Assembly: GCA_003426165.1 (NCBI GenBank)
Contig: QUAH01000001.1
Location: 62,001 to 126,000, forward strand
DNA from: Candidatus Saccharicenans subterraneus
Lineage (GTDB): Bacteria; Acidobacteriota; Aminicenantia; Aminicenantales; Saccharicenantaceae
Length of the DNA stretch: 64,000 bases
Direction of reading: 5' to 3'
This document shows positions 42,320 through 51,270 of the stretch, piece after piece. The translations under genes were made by a program, and so were the position numbers. The notes below the pieces were generated by a model, which saw nothing but the letters and a program-made list of their open reading frames with translations, did not search any database and was not told the DNA's origin. Position 1 is the stretch's first letter; each line of letters starts with the position of its first letter.

Positions 42320-43033
42320 TCAGCGGGTTTGGCCACCGGTATCCGGCTCTTCATATTTATAACCGAGGCCCCGGACACTCTCGATGAGCGAGGCCAGGCT
42401 CCCGAGTTTTTCTCTTAAATGCCTGATATGCACATCCACGGTCCTGGGGATGACCACTTTCTCCTGTCCCCAGAGATAATCCAGAATCTGGTCCCGGGTA
42501 AAGACCCGTCCCGGCCTGGAGGTCAACAGTTCCAGAATCTTGAACTCGCTCAGGGACAGCTCCACCGGCTGGCCTTTAAGCAGCACCTCGTGCTTTTCCG
42601 GGTTGATGACCAGCTGACCGCCGGCCAGTTTTTTCTCGGCTTGGCTTGGCACAGCCGGCTTTTCCTGGCGCCTGAGCACCGCCTTGATCCTGGCTTCCAG
42701 CTCGCGCAACGAAAAGGGCTTGGTTACGTAATCGTCGGCTCCCATTTCCAGGCCGGTGACCCGGTCGGCTTCCTGGGAACGGGCGGTCAGCATGATGATG
42801 GGGATGGAGGATTTTTCGGGCCGGCTTTTCAGGTAACGGCAGACTTCCAGGCCATCAGTGCCCGGAAGCATCAGGTCGAGCAGAATCAGGTCCGGCTGTT
42901 TATGCTCCAGGTATTTAAGAAAAGATTCAGGCCGGGAAAACGTCTCCACCCGGAAACCGGCCCGGGTGAGGTGGGTCTGGACCAGTTTCAGGATGTCTTC
43001 CTCATCGTCCAGGACAGCAATGGTTCTGGCCAT
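42320..43033 (-). CDS. phoB: OmpR/PhoB-family response regulator
   Basis: Two-component DNA-binding regulator of 237 residues. The receiver (1-120) has acidic DDEED near 9-13, the phosphoacceptor D53 in LILLDLMLPG, T82 and K105 in VTKPFS. The winged-helix output domain (about 140-230) has LSLSEFKILELLTSRPGRVFTRDQILDYLWG and VDVHIRHLREKLG. As the last gene of the pst-phoU unit it is probably the phosphate regulator. No histidine kinase gene lies nearby, so its sensor must be elsewhere. The phoB name rests on context. Confidence 0.88.
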   Translation of the reverse strand: MARTIAVLDDEEDILKLVQTHLTRAGFRVETFSRPESFLKYLEHKQPDLILLDLMLPGTDGLEVCRYLKSRPEKSSIPIIMLTARSQEADRVTGLEMGADDYVTKPFSLRELEARIKAVLRRQEKPAVPSQAEKKLAGGQLVINPEKHEVLLKGQPVELSLSEFKILELLTSRPGRVFTRDQILDYLWGQEKVVIPRTVDVHIRHLREKLGSLASLIESVRGLGYKYEEPDTGGQTR

Positions 43034-43100
43034 CTTCGTTCCCAGCCATATTTTATATTATTTTGGGAGCACCCTGTCCACAGCTGATTTATCTCCCCGA

Positions 43101-43775
43101 TCAGTGGTAGATATCGGTAAGGCGCAGGTGTTTTATGAACTGGCCCTTGATCAGGTAATATGATTCTTCGGCTATGTTTTTAGCCAGGTCGCCGATTTTT
43201 TCCAGGTGCCGGCTGACCAGTATGAACAGCACTGCCGTGGCCGGGTCCAAGGTTTTATTGTTTATTGAATCGAGGCATCGGCTGGTGATTGAAAATTTCA
43301 AATCATCCAGGAAAATATCCTGGCCGATGGTCTGGCTGGCCAGTTCTTCGTTGTTTTCCAGGTAGGCCCGGCTGGCTGAATTCAGCATGTCTGCGGTCCG
43401 GGAGATCATTGCCTCGATTTCCGGCGGCCAGGCCACGGGCAGCGAAGCCCGGCTCTCTTCCAGCCGCTGGCTGATGTTCAGGCACTGGTCGGCAATTCGC
43501 TCCAGCTCGTGGGCCACGTTCATCGAGACCAGCAGCAGGCGCAGGTCTCGGGCCACCGGCTGGTGCAGGGCCATCAGGGTAGCTGCTTTTTTCTGCAGGT
43601 CGGTCTCCAGCAGGTCGGATTTCTGTTCCAGCTCGACTATTCCGGCTACCAGTGATAAATCCTGTCTTTTCATAAGCTCTGCGGCCAAATCGAAGGCCTG
43701 CCCGACCAGGGCCATCAACCCGGCCACCCTTTCTTTCAGTTCTTGCAGTTCCTGGTCAAAAACTCGTTCACTCAT
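43101..43775 (-). CDS. phoU: Phosphate transport system regulator PhoU
   Basis: Cytosolic protein of 224 residues that couples Pst activity to phosphate signalling and prevents over-uptake. It is entirely helical and repeats the PhoU domain twice: the first has ARDLRLLLVSMNVAHELERIADQCLNIS near 74-101, the second has PATAVLFILVSRHLEKIGDLAKNIAEE near 178-204, both with the E/D-x3-D metal motif. It follows pstB by 13 bases, the classic pstB-phoU order. The first pst-like operon lacks PhoU. Confidence 0.95.
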   Translation of the reverse strand: MSERVFDQELQELKERVAGLMALVGQAFDLAAELMKRQDLSLVAGIVELEQKSDLLETDLQKKAATLMALHQPVARDLRLLLVSMNVAHELERIADQCLNISQRLEESRASLPVAWPPEIEAMISRTADMLNSASRAYLENNEELASQTIGQDIFLDDLKFSITSRCLDSINNKTLDPATAVLFILVSRHLEKIGDLAKNIAEESYYLIKGQFIKHLRLTDIYH

Positions 43776-43787
43776 CCGGTCCTCCGC

Positions 43788-44570
43788 TCAGCCGAATCGT
43801 CCGGTTATATAGTCTTCTGTCATCTTGTTGGCCGGGTTGGTAAAAATCTTTTCGGTGCGGTCGTACTCCACGAGCTCGCCCAGCCAGAGGAAAGCGGTGT
43901 AATCAGAAACGCGGGCCGCCTGCTGCATATTATGGGTGACGATGACCACGGTGTAATCTTTTTTGAGTTCATGGATCAACTCTTCCACCCTGGCGGTGGC
44001 TATGGGGTCGATGGCCGAACAGGGCTCGTCAAAAAGGATTATTTCCGGCTCCACGGCCAGGGCCCGGGCTATGCACAGGCGCTGCTGCTGGCCTCCGGAC
44101 AGCTTCATGGCGTTCTGGTGCAGGCGGTCTTTGACTTCGTCCCAGAGGGCGGCCTGCCGCAGGCTCCGCTCGACAATCTGTTCTAACTCCGCCCGGCTGC
44201 GGTGGTTGCCGATTTTCAGGCCGTAGGCAATGTTGTCAAAAATTGATTTGGGAAACGGATTTGGTTTCTGAAAGACCATGCCTACCTTTTTGCGCAGGGC
44301 CACCAAATCCACGTCCTTATCGTAGATGTTTTCCCCATCAATCAGCACCCGTCCTTCCACCCTGGCCTCCGGGATTAAATCGTTCATTCTGTTTAGAATG
44401 CGGACGAAACTGGACTTGCCGCAGCCCGAGGGACCGATAATGGCGGTCACCTTTTTTTCTGGTATTGACAGGTTGATATTTTTCAGAACCTGTTTGTGGC
44501 CATAATAAAGATTAAGCCCCTCAACTGCTATTTTGATTTCACCGGCGGGGATGATGATGTTGCTTTCCAT
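43788..44570 (-). CDS. pstB: Phosphate ABC transporter ATPase PstB (operon 2)
   Basis: ATPase of the high-affinity phosphate importer. About 260 residues have Walker [35 protein letters not shown] (the PstB hallmark), signature [17 protein letters not shown], Walker [14 protein letters not shown] and [25 protein letters not shown], all canonical. The ATG at 44570 falls just after the pstA stop; an in-frame GTG at 44585 is an alternative. Unlike the copy at 22517, its signature motif is intact. Confidence 0.95.
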   Translation of the reverse strand: MESNIIIPAGEIKIAVEGLNLYYGHKQVLKNINLSIPEKKVTAIIGPSGCGKSSFVRILNRMNDLIPEARVEGRVLIDGENIYDKDVDLVALRKKVGMVFQKPNPFPKSIFDNIAYGLKIGNHRSRAELEQIVERSLRQAALWDEVKDRLHQNAMKLSGGQQQRLCIARALAVEPEIILFDEPCSAIDPIATARVEELIHELKKDYTVVIVTHNMQQAARVSDYTAFLWLGELVEYDRTEKIFTNPANKMTEDYITGRFG

Positions 44571-44572
44571 GG

Positions 44573-45457
44573 TCAGTGTCTCCACCTCTTTCTGAGTCGG
44601 GCCCTCAGCAGGATGGCTCCCAGATTGAACAGAACCACAAAGACGATCAGGACCAGGGCCGTGCCATAAGCCAGAGGGCGGGCTTTATCGATGGCGTGGT
44701 GCTGGGTGGCCATTATGTAGAGATGGTATGGCAGGGCCATGAACTGGTCTTTTAAGGAGCGCGGTAGAAAGGGCAGATAGAAGGCAGCCCCGGTGAACAT
44801 GATGGGGGCTGTTTCCCCGGCCGCCCTGGCCAGGCCCAGCACCGCTCCGGTCAGCATTCCGGGTATGGAGTAGGGCAGAACGTTGGTCCTGATCATCTGC
44901 CACCTGGTGGCCCCCAGGGCCAGGGCTCCTTCCCGGTAGGAATCCGGCACCGACTTCAAGGCTTCTTCGCTGGCGGTAATGGTCCAGGGCAGGGTCAGCA
45001 GGCCCAGAGTCAGGCCGGCTGATAGCACCGAGGTCCCGAACTTGAGCAGGTTGACAAACAGGATTACTCCAAAAAGTCCATAGACAATCGAGGGGACACC
45101 GGCCAGGTTTCTTATTGACAGCCTGATCAACCTGGTCAGTCGTCCGGCCCGGGCATATTCGTTCAGGTATATGGCAGCGGCCATGCCCAGTGGCACGGCA
45201 AAAAGGGCGGTGATCAGCGTAACCAGGAATGTGCCGACGATGGCCGGTAAAATACCGCCTTCGGTCATCCCCCGTTTCGGGACCTGGCTTATGAATTCCC
45301 AGGAAATAGCCCTATAGCCCTGGTGGCCGATGTCGTAAAAAAAGTAGAGAAGTATGAACAGAACCGAATAAACAGCCAGTCTGAGAAACAAGAAACCCGT
45401 AAACTGGGCCAGCTGGCTTTTCAAATTCTTCCGGCTTTTTTTGACAGAAACCTTCAC
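44573..45457 (-). CDS. pstA: Phosphate ABC transporter permease PstA (operon 2)
   Basis: Inner-membrane permease of 294 residues with six helices. It shows [15 protein letters not shown] near 64-78, [17 protein letters not shown] near 128-144, and the EAA loop [25 protein letters not shown], then [19 protein letters not shown] near the C-terminus, the PstA pattern. It starts with a GTG overlapping the pstC stop by four bases. Confidence 0.93.
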   Translation of the reverse strand: MKVSVKKSRKNLKSQLAQFTGFLFLRLAVYSVLFILLYFFYDIGHQGYRAISWEFISQVPKRGMTEGGILPAIVGTFLVTLITALFAVPLGMAAAIYLNEYARAGRLTRLIRLSIRNLAGVPSIVYGLFGVILFVNLLKFGTSVLSAGLTLGLLTLPWTITASEEALKSVPDSYREGALALGATRWQMIRTNVLPYSIPGMLTGAVLGLARAAGETAPIMFTGAAFYLPFLPRSLKDQFMALPYHLYIMATQHHAIDKARPLAYGTALVLIVFVVLFNLGAILLRARLRKRWRH

Positions 45458-46359
45458 TGCAGTTTCCTCTTCTGTTTTTCCAGAATCACATCGGCGGTCA
45501 GATTGACAAAGAAAGTCATGATGAATAGAACCAGGCCAATGGCGAACAGCGCGTAATAATGGGTGGTGTAATAGGGCACCTCACCCAGCTCAATGGCGAT
45601 ATTGGCGGTCAGCGTCCTCACCGACTGTAAGAAGCCCTGGGGGAAGGCGCGGGCATTGCCCGTAGCCATCAGAACGGTCATGGTCTCGCCGATGGCCCGT
45701 CCCATGCCCAGCATCAGGGAGGCGATTATCCCGGAGAGGGCGGCCGGTATCTTTACCCGGACCAGGGTCTGCCAGCGGTTGGCTCCCAGGGCCAGCGAGG
45801 CTTCCACAAATGAGATGGGCACGGCGTTCAGGGAATCTTCCGAAATGCTGATTATGGTGGGCAGGGCCATGATGGCCAGGAGCAGGCTCCCGTTCAGGGC
45901 GGTCAGGCCGTGGCTGAGGTTGAAAATCTTGGCGATCATCGGCCCGACCAGAGTGATGCCTATGAAACCGACCACAACCGAGGGGATGGCGGCCAGCAGT
46001 TCGACCACAGGCTTGACTATTTCTCGGACTCGGGGGCTGGCCACGTCAGAAAGATAGGCCGCCACGGCCACGCCGACAGGAAAGGCTATCAGCAGGGCCC
46101 CTATGGTTACCATGACGGTACTGGCCAGCATGGACAGCAGGCCGTATTCGGGTCTTTCGGGCGAGGTCGGATCCCAGCGGGTCGAGGTCAGGAATTCTTT
46201 AAGGCTGACCTCGCGGAAGGCGGGAATGGCGGTATAGAAAAGAAGGGCAAAGATTCCCAGGAGAACGATGATGGCCAGCAACCCGCTGGTTTGAAAGATT
46301 TTCTGGATGAGACTTTCCTTCAGGTCTCCGAGGACACCCTTCTTCTTCACCGAAATCAT
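45454..46359 (-). CDS. pstC: Phosphate ABC transporter permease PstC (operon 2)
   Basis: Inner-membrane permease of 301 residues, partner of PstA. It has VKPVVELLAAIPSVVVGFIGI near 136-156 and EASLALGANRWQTLVRVKIPAALSG as its EAA loop, then GMGRAIGETMTVLMATGNA near 237-255, typical of PstC. The order porin-pstS-pstC-pstA-pstB-phoU-regulator is complete. Confidence 0.93.
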   Translation of the reverse strand: MISVKKKGVLGDLKESLIQKIFQTSGLLAIIVLLGIFALLFYTAIPAFREVSLKEFLTSTRWDPTSPERPEYGLLSMLASTVMVTIGALLIAFPVGVAVAAYLSDVASPRVREIVKPVVELLAAIPSVVVGFIGITLVGPMIAKIFNLSHGLTALNGSLLLAIMALPTIISISEDSLNAVPISFVEASLALGANRWQTLVRVKIPAALSGIIASLMLGMGRAIGETMTVLMATGNARAFPQGFLQSVRTLTANIAIELGEVPYYTTHYYALFAIGLVLFIMTFFVNLTADVILEKQKRKLQ

Positions 46360-46382
46360 GGTTAGATAATCCTGCCGTGAAT

Positions 46383-47291
46383 TTATCTCAGGTTCTTCTC
46401 ATTCTGGTCCATCAAGTCTTTACCGATCTTGAAAAACCCTTCTTTCTCCACTATGGCCTGGCCTTCCGGGCTCAGCTCAAACCGGATAAAATCAGCCACG
46501 GCGGCCGAAGGCTTGCCGTTGGTGCACTGGTAGAGCGGCCGGGAGATGGCGTATTTCGCGGAGTAGACAGCCTCCTTGTCCAGCGGGGAGTACTCCGGCG
46601 CGTTGTCATCTTTCTTAATTTTCAGGACTTTCAGGCCCTTCCTGACTTCACCCTTTTCATCGTACAGGTAGCCAACGCCCACGTAGCCGATTCCGGCCAG
46701 GTCCTGGACGACGGCTTCGATTATCTGGGCATTGCCATTCATTTCCTTGACGTCGGGAGAATAGTTCTTGTTATTGAGCACGTGCTCCTGCAGGAAGGAA
46801 TATGTTCCCGAATTTGATTGCCGGCCGTAGAGGGAGATTTTCTGGTCGGGTCCGCCCAGCACTTTCCAGTTCTTGATTTCGCCACGGAAAATCGAGCCGA
46901 CCTGGGCCATGGTCAGGGTCTCTATGGGGTTTTTCTCATTAACGATGATGCTCAGGGCATCCACGGCAATGGCGAAGATTCTCGGCCTGACTCCTTTTTC
47001 ATAGGCCAGGTCCAGCTCCTTCGGCTTCCATTCCCGGGAATGGTTGGCCAGGTCGCAGGTGCCGTTGATGATGGCGGTAATACCGGTGCCAGAGCCCCCT
47101 CCCAGGACAGCGATGGCCGTGCCCGGTTTCTTGGCCATGTATTCTTCGGCCAGGATCTGGACCAGGTTGACCATGGTGTCAGAACCTTTAATCTGGATCA
47201 TCTTTTTCTGGGCCGAAGCCGGCGAGGTCAGCCCGAGGGAGGCCACCAGCAACAGGGCCAAGAGGCCAATCGTGGCAGTAAGTTTTTTCAT
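46383..47291 (-). CDS. pstS: Periplasmic phosphate-binding protein PstS (operon 2)
   Basis: Binds phosphate in the periplasm and passes it to PstCAB. The 302 residues start with a signal peptide (about 1-27, ending ASAQ). Phosphate-contact regions follow: IKGSDTMVNLVQILAEEY (34-51), LGGGSGTGITAIINGTCDLANHSR (63-86) and YGRQSNSGTYSFLQEH (154-169). Length and motifs are those of ordinary short PstS. AGGAGGAAAAA precedes the ATG. It shows little likeness to the PstS-like protein at 25072 and has no EF-hand loop. Confidence 0.94.
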   Translation of the reverse strand: MKKLTATIGLLALLLVASLGLTSPASAQKKMIQIKGSDTMVNLVQILAEEYMAKKPGTAIAVLGGGSGTGITAIINGTCDLANHSREWKPKELDLAYEKGVRPRIFAIAVDALSIIVNEKNPIETLTMAQVGSIFRGEIKNWKVLGGPDQKISLYGRQSNSGTYSFLQEHVLNNKNYSPDVKEMNGNAQIIEAVVQDLAGIGYVGVGYLYDEKGEVRKGLKVLKIKKDDNAPEYSPLDKEAVYSAKYAISRPLYQCTNGKPSAAVADFIRFELSPEGQAIVEKEGFFKIGKDLMDQNEKNLR

Positions 47292-47315
47292 TTTTTCCTC
47301 CTTAAAATAACTAAC

Positions 47316-48410
47316 TTAAAAGCTCATCAAAAAAGTCAGGTTGAAGATGAGGTCATTCTTTTTTAGCGGGTCTTTATAATCGTAGACCCAGATATTCGGC
47401 TGCAATTTGAAACTGCTGTTAAGCGGAGCCCAGTCCAGGCCGGCGATGATCAGTGAGATTTCGTCCAGGTCGGTCAGGTCGCTGGGCTCGTAGCGGTCAA
47501 AACGGGCAAACAGATTCAGTTTCTCGGGAATAAGGTTATAACGGCCGAAGACTGACAGCCCGGAGCGGTCATAGCGCTGGCCGTCCAGCAGGTTCTTGTC
47601 GTTCCGGTAAACGAAATACTCGGCTCCCAGGGTCAGGTTGGGGATGAATTCCACATAGACATCGCCCTTGTAGGTATAGGCCCTGGCTCCAACATCCTGC
47701 TTTTCATAATCTATGTAGCCGACCACTGAGAATCCGGCCACCGGAATCAGCTGGATAAAAGAACTGAGTTTCTTGTGTTTGTCTTTTTCCGGCCTGGAAT
47801 AACCTTCTCCACTGGAGAGCATGACCCCGTAGCGAACCTGGCGCAGGAGTTTGCCGGAAAGGCTGATGCCAATATCGGCACTGGTGGCGTCGATGTCTTT
47901 GCCGGTGATATCTTTGTAGCCATCCAGCAGGGTCTTGGCCACGCTGCGGTACCCCCAGCGGTCTTCGGCCAGCTTGAAGGTGATGGTGTCGGCCATGCCG
48001 ATTTTGATATCTGCGTCCGGGACCAGGTTGTTAATCTGGAGATACATGTGCTTGAGGTAAGGACGGAACTTATCATCTGCCTTGCCCGAGGAGTCAACGG
48101 CTTTGACCGTGTCGCCGTCCAGGGTCAGTCGGAAACTGATGTTGTCATTAATCTTGTTATCGTAGCGGAAGTACACCCGGCGGAAATGCATGAAGTTGTT
48201 CTTGAAGTTTGGATTGTTAGTAGGGGGCGTGGTTATCGGGCCATCGTTGGAAAGATAGAAGGTGTAATCGAAGAAGACCGTTCCGGAGAATTTTTGCTGG
48301 GCAGAAGCCGGGGCCAGCCAGGAGAGCAGGCCAATTAAAACGGCGACCAGCAGAACGGGCAGTCGTCTGACGCCGGAACAGGTTTTTTTAGGGTTTTTGT
48401 TTTCGCTCAT
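47316..48410 (-). CDS. Outer-membrane porin-like protein (operon 2)
   Basis: About 364 residues from the ATG at 48410, with AGGAGGAAAA before it. A signal peptide (about 12-40, ending ASAQQ) precedes a beta-barrel beginning FSGTVFFDYTFYLSN, with repeated alternating strands such as FMHFRRVYFRYDNKINDNISFRL and a C-terminal LTFLMSF ending in Phe. It is the first gene of the pst operon, just after the Pho-box-like repeat, so it probably admits phosphate across the outer membrane. The strand pattern fits general or OprP-like porins, but it is not close to the porin at 26160. Confidence 0.8.
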   Translation of the reverse strand: MSENKNPKKTCSGVRRLPVLLVAVLIGLLSWLAPASAQQKFSGTVFFDYTFYLSNDGPITTPPTNNPNFKNNFMHFRRVYFRYDNKINDNISFRLTLDGDTVKAVDSSGKADDKFRPYLKHMYLQINNLVPDADIKIGMADTITFKLAEDRWGYRSVAKTLLDGYKDITGKDIDATSADIGISLSGKLLRQVRYGVMLSSGEGYSRPEKDKHKKLSSFIQLIPVAGFSVVGYIDYEKQDVGARAYTYKGDVYVEFIPNLTLGAEYFVYRNDKNLLDGQRYDRSGLSVFGRYNLIPEKLNLFARFDRYEPSDLTDLDEISLIIAGLDWAPLNSSFKLQPNIWVYDYKDPLKKNDLIFNLTFLMSF

Positions 48411-48511
48411 TTTTCCTCCTAATTTTCTTCCCGGATCTCTCAGGCGCCATGAAAGCTCCGGGTGTCGAGAGTAAAGCATAGAAGCTGCCTGTAAAGATAA
48501 AGCGAAGGATT

Positions 48512-48528
48512 TGTTAAAATTTGGTTAA
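48512..48528 (-). promoter_or_regulatory. Pho-box-like tandem repeat upstream of pst operon 2
   Basis: On the reverse strand TTAACC (48528-48523) and TTAACA (48517-48512) are direct repeats 11 bases apart, each followed by AAAT. Tandem TTAACA-type repeats with ~11-base spacing are the binding pattern of PhoB/PhoP regulators. A -10-like TTATCT follows about ten bases downstream. A PhoB-like regulator is encoded in the same operon. Confidence 0.5.
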
Positions 48529-48617
48529 GTCTACCGGCGGGGTGAAAGGCCGGCTGGAGGCGAAACCGGTCGACGGGACCGGGGTCGGCCGGCCGCTCAT
48601 AATCTTTTCTGGCTCAA

Positions 48618-48646
48618 TTAACACTACCTGCGCTATTTGATATAAT
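48618..48646 (+). promoter_or_regulatory. Predicted purF promoter
   Basis: TTAACA at 48618-48623, a 17-base spacer and a perfect TATAAT at 48641-48646, about 29 bases before the purF ATG. Confidence 0.6.
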
Positions 48647-48674
48647 AAGCCCTGATAATTGAGGAAATCTGACC

Positions 48675-50156
48675 ATGTGCGGTGTAATCGGCATCTGGGC
48701 TAACCGGGAAGTCTTTCACGACCTCTACCAGGGATTGCTGTCCATTCAGCACCGTGGTCAGGATGCCGCCGGCATCATCACCTATGACGGCCGCTTCCAC
48801 GAGAAGAAGGGCAACGGCCTGGTCCTGGACATTTTCGGTCCCCAGGAAGCCGCCCAGCTAAAGGGCAATGTCGGCATCGGCCATACCCGTTATCCAACCA
48901 TAGGTGGCGGAGGACATGAGGATGCCCAGCCCTTCATGGTCAACACCCCCTTCGGCATCATCCTGGCCCACAACGGCAACGTGGTCAACTACCGGCAGCT
49001 GAAAAAAGAATTGTTCGAAAAGAACCAGCGGTTGCTGAATTCCGACTGCGATGCCGAGGTCATCCTGAACGTCTTTGCCCAGGAACTGGAAGAGCAAAGG
49101 GTAAAGCAGCTCAGCCCGGAAAATATCTTTAAGGCCGTGGCCGGAGTCTACCGCCGGGTCAAGGGTAGCTATTCGGTGGTGGCTTACATCGCCGAGCAGG
49201 GCCTGGTGGCCTTCCGCGACCCCCATGGAATCAAGCCGCTGAGCTTCGGCCGGCGCAGGGATGGGCTTAAGCCTTCCTATGCCTTCGCCTCGGAAACGGT
49301 CAGCCTCAACCTGATGAACTTTGACGACATCGAACACATCCAGGCCGGGGAAGCCGTTTTCCTGGACCGTAACCGCGAGCTCCACCGGCAGAAAATAATC
49401 CATAAGAAACACACTCCCTGCCTGTTTGAATGGGTCTATTTTGCCCGTCCCGACTCGGTCATCGACGGGGTGAACGTTTATAAGAGCCGGGTGAACCTGG
49501 GCCGCCTGCTGGCTGCCGAAATCAAAAAGAAAAACCTGGAAATAGACGTGGTGGTTCCGGTCCCGGATTCGGCCCGGGACGCGGCCATTGAGATTGCCCG
49601 CCGTCTCAAATTGAAATACCGGGAAGCCCTGGTCAAGAACCGCTACATCGGCCGGACCTTCATCATGCCGGCCGAAATCAAGCGGCAGAGCTCGGTCAGG
49701 CAGAAACTCAACCCCATCTGCTCGGAGATCGCCGGGAAAAAAGTCCTGCTGGTCGATGACAGCATAGTCCGGGGCAATACCTCCAGGGCCATCGTGGAGA
49801 TGGTCCGGGAGTGCGGGGCCGAGAAGGTCTATTTTGCCTCCTATTCACCCCCGCTTCGCTACCCCTGCGTCTACGGAATAGACATGCAGACCAAGACCGA
49901 GTTCGTGGCCAGGGATGCCGACGAGGAGCTGGTGGCCAGGCGGATCGGGGCCGACCAGGTTATCTACCAGACGCTGAAAAATCTGAAAAAGGCCGTTCGC
50001 ATGGAAAACCCGCAGCTCCGGAGCTTTTGCGCGGCCTGCTTCGATGGCTGCTATCCAACCGGTGATGTCACCCAGGATATTCTGAAGGCCATTGAAGAAG
50101 AAAGGAAGCTGGTTCAGGAGAGCCAGCTCGAACTAAACATCAAAACCGGCCGGTAA
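48675..50156 (+). CDS. purF: Amidophosphoribosyltransferase
   Basis: First step of purine synthesis: PRPP plus glutamine gives phosphoribosylamine. The 493 residues begin MCGVIGIWANRE, so the nucleophile Cys follows the initiator Met directly with no propeptide. LSIQHRGQDAAGI and the PRPP loop VLLVDDSIVRGNTS (about 358-371) are present. Cysteines in TPCLFEWVYF, RYPCVYGIDM and SFCAACFDGCYPTG correspond to the [4Fe-4S] ligands of the Bacillus-type enzyme. It is monocistronic here, away from other pur genes. Confidence 0.96.
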   Translation: MCGVIGIWANREVFHDLYQGLLSIQHRGQDAAGIITYDGRFHEKKGNGLVLDIFGPQEAAQLKGNVGIGHTRYPTIGGGGHEDAQPFMVNTPFGIILAHNGNVVNYRQLKKELFEKNQRLLNSDCDAEVILNVFAQELEEQRVKQLSPENIFKAVAGVYRRVKGSYSVVAYIAEQGLVAFRDPHGIKPLSFGRRRDGLKPSYAFASETVSLNLMNFDDIEHIQAGEAVFLDRNRELHRQKIIHKKHTPCLFEWVYFARPDSVIDGVNVYKSRVNLGRLLAAEIKKKNLEIDVVVPVPDSARDAAIEIARRLKLKYREALVKNRYIGRTFIMPAEIKRQSSVRQKLNPICSEIAGKKVLLVDDSIVRGNTSRAIVEMVRECGAEKVYFASYSPPLRYPCVYGIDMQTKTEFVARDADEELVARRIGADQVIYQTLKNLKKAVRMENPQLRSFCAACFDGCYPTGDVTQDILKAIEEERKLVQESQLELNIKTGR

Positions 50157-50170
50157 GAAGGGTCGGCCGG
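50146..50170. terminator. Convergent hairpin between purF and the sugar reductase gene
   Basis: CCGGCCG (50146-50152) and CGGCCGG (50164-50170) form a 7-bp stem with an 11-base loop in the short gap between two convergent genes. On the reverse strand it runs into TTTTG, fitting termination of the leftward gene. Confidence 0.4.
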
Positions 50171-50172
50171 CT

Positions 50173-51129
50173 TCAGACCTGCTCCCTCCAGTAATTGATA
50201 AGGTCCAGGATGGATTGTTTCAAGCCAATCTGCGGTTTCCAGCCGGTCAGCCTGACCAACCGGGAAATATCAGCCAGCAGGATGGGTGGCTCGGGCAGGG
50301 AGCTTTTCTTGTCTTCGCTTTCCAAAACCAGTTTAGCCCTGGTCATGCCCAGCATCAGTTTCAGGATTTCGTTTCCCGACCAGGCCTGACCGGAGCCAAG
50401 GTTAAACACCTCGCCCGGTTCGCTTTTTTCGGAGATCAGCCAGAGAGCCCGGACCAGGTCCCTGATATCGGTGTAGTCTTTCTTGTTTTCCAGGTTGCTG
50501 ACCTTGAGGACCGGGTCCCGTTTCTTTTTTTCTATCTCGGCTATCTGCCGGGCCAGGCTCGAGATCTGGTAATAGACCGGCTGGCGCGGCCCCAGAGTGT
50601 TGAAGATCCGGGCCCGGATGACCTTTAGACCGAAAGCTTTGTAGTACTGGAATCCCAGCAGGTCCTGCGCGGCCTTGCTTACTCCGAACGGGTTCAGGGG
50701 TCGGAAGGCGGCCGTTTCTTTGAGAGGCAGTTCGTCGGCATAGGCCAGCCCGTAAATCTCGGCTGAGGAGGCGATGAGAACGACCGGGTTGATTTGAAGC
50801 TCCAGCAACGCCTCCAGCAGGTGAACCGTGCCAAGGGCGTTGGTGGAGAAAGTCTCAGCCGGGGCCCGGAAGGACATCTCCACGGCTGATTGCCCGGCCA
50901 GGTGAAAAATCCGGTCGGGCCTGACTTCGCTCAGGGCTTTCAGCATCGATCCCTGGTCCCGGACATCGGCTTCCAGAATTTTTACGCGGTCGGCGACTTT
51001 TTTTAAGGCTGACAGGCAGGCCCGCGGCCTGACCAGGCCGAAAAGTTCTAGATTGGGCAGGGCCTGAGTCAGATACTCGGCCAGATGGCTGCCGATGAAA
51101 CCGCTGATGCCAGTTACCAGGACTCGCAT
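50173..51129 (-). CDS. NDP-sugar 4-reductase/epimerase (GDP-6-deoxy-mannose reductase-like) with Phe at the catalytic Tyr
   Basis: Extended short-chain dehydrogenase of 318 residues, probably making a nucleotide-activated deoxysugar for surface polysaccharide. It has VTGISGFIGSHLAEYL (5-20) for NAD(P) binding, IASSAEIYGL near 120 and an overall match to Rmd-like GDP-4-keto-6-deoxy-mannose reductases (LEALLELQINPVV, QPVYYQISSLARQIAEIEKK). In the catalytic YxxxK motif the tyrosine is phenylalanine: NPFGVSKAAQD (codon TTC). This would be expected to impair the usual reduction, or another residue may serve. A strong promoter lies upstream. Confidence 0.85.
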   Translation of the reverse strand: MRVLVTGISGFIGSHLAEYLTQALPNLELFGLVRPRACLSALKKVADRVKILEADVRDQGSMLKALSEVRPDRIFHLAGQSAVEMSFRAPAETFSTNALGTVHLLEALLELQINPVVLIASSAEIYGLAYADELPLKETAAFRPLNPFGVSKAAQDLLGFQYYKAFGLKVIRARIFNTLGPRQPVYYQISSLARQIAEIEKKKRDPVLKVSNLENKKDYTDIRDLVRALWLISEKSEPGEVFNLGSGQAWSGNEILKLMLGMTRAKLVLESEDKKSSLPEPPILLADISRLVRLTGWKPQIGLKQSILDLINYWREQV

Positions 51130-51172
51130 TTTATTTTCCTCTTAAGATAATTGGGCACTTTTCAAAATATAC

Positions 51173-51201
51173 CTTATAGTCACTTTTGTCCATAGTGTCA
51201 A
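51173..51201 (-). promoter_or_regulatory. Predicted strong promoter of the sugar reductase gene
   Basis: On the reverse strand a consensus TTGACA (51201-51196), a 17-base spacer and TATAAG (51178-51173), about 44 bases before the ATG at 51129, within the gap after lptD. Confidence 0.65.
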
Positions 51202-51270
51202 TAGCAGATTATTCACCCTTGCGGAACATTTAAAATATTGGCTCCGGTTGTGCCATAAATCGGGGATACC

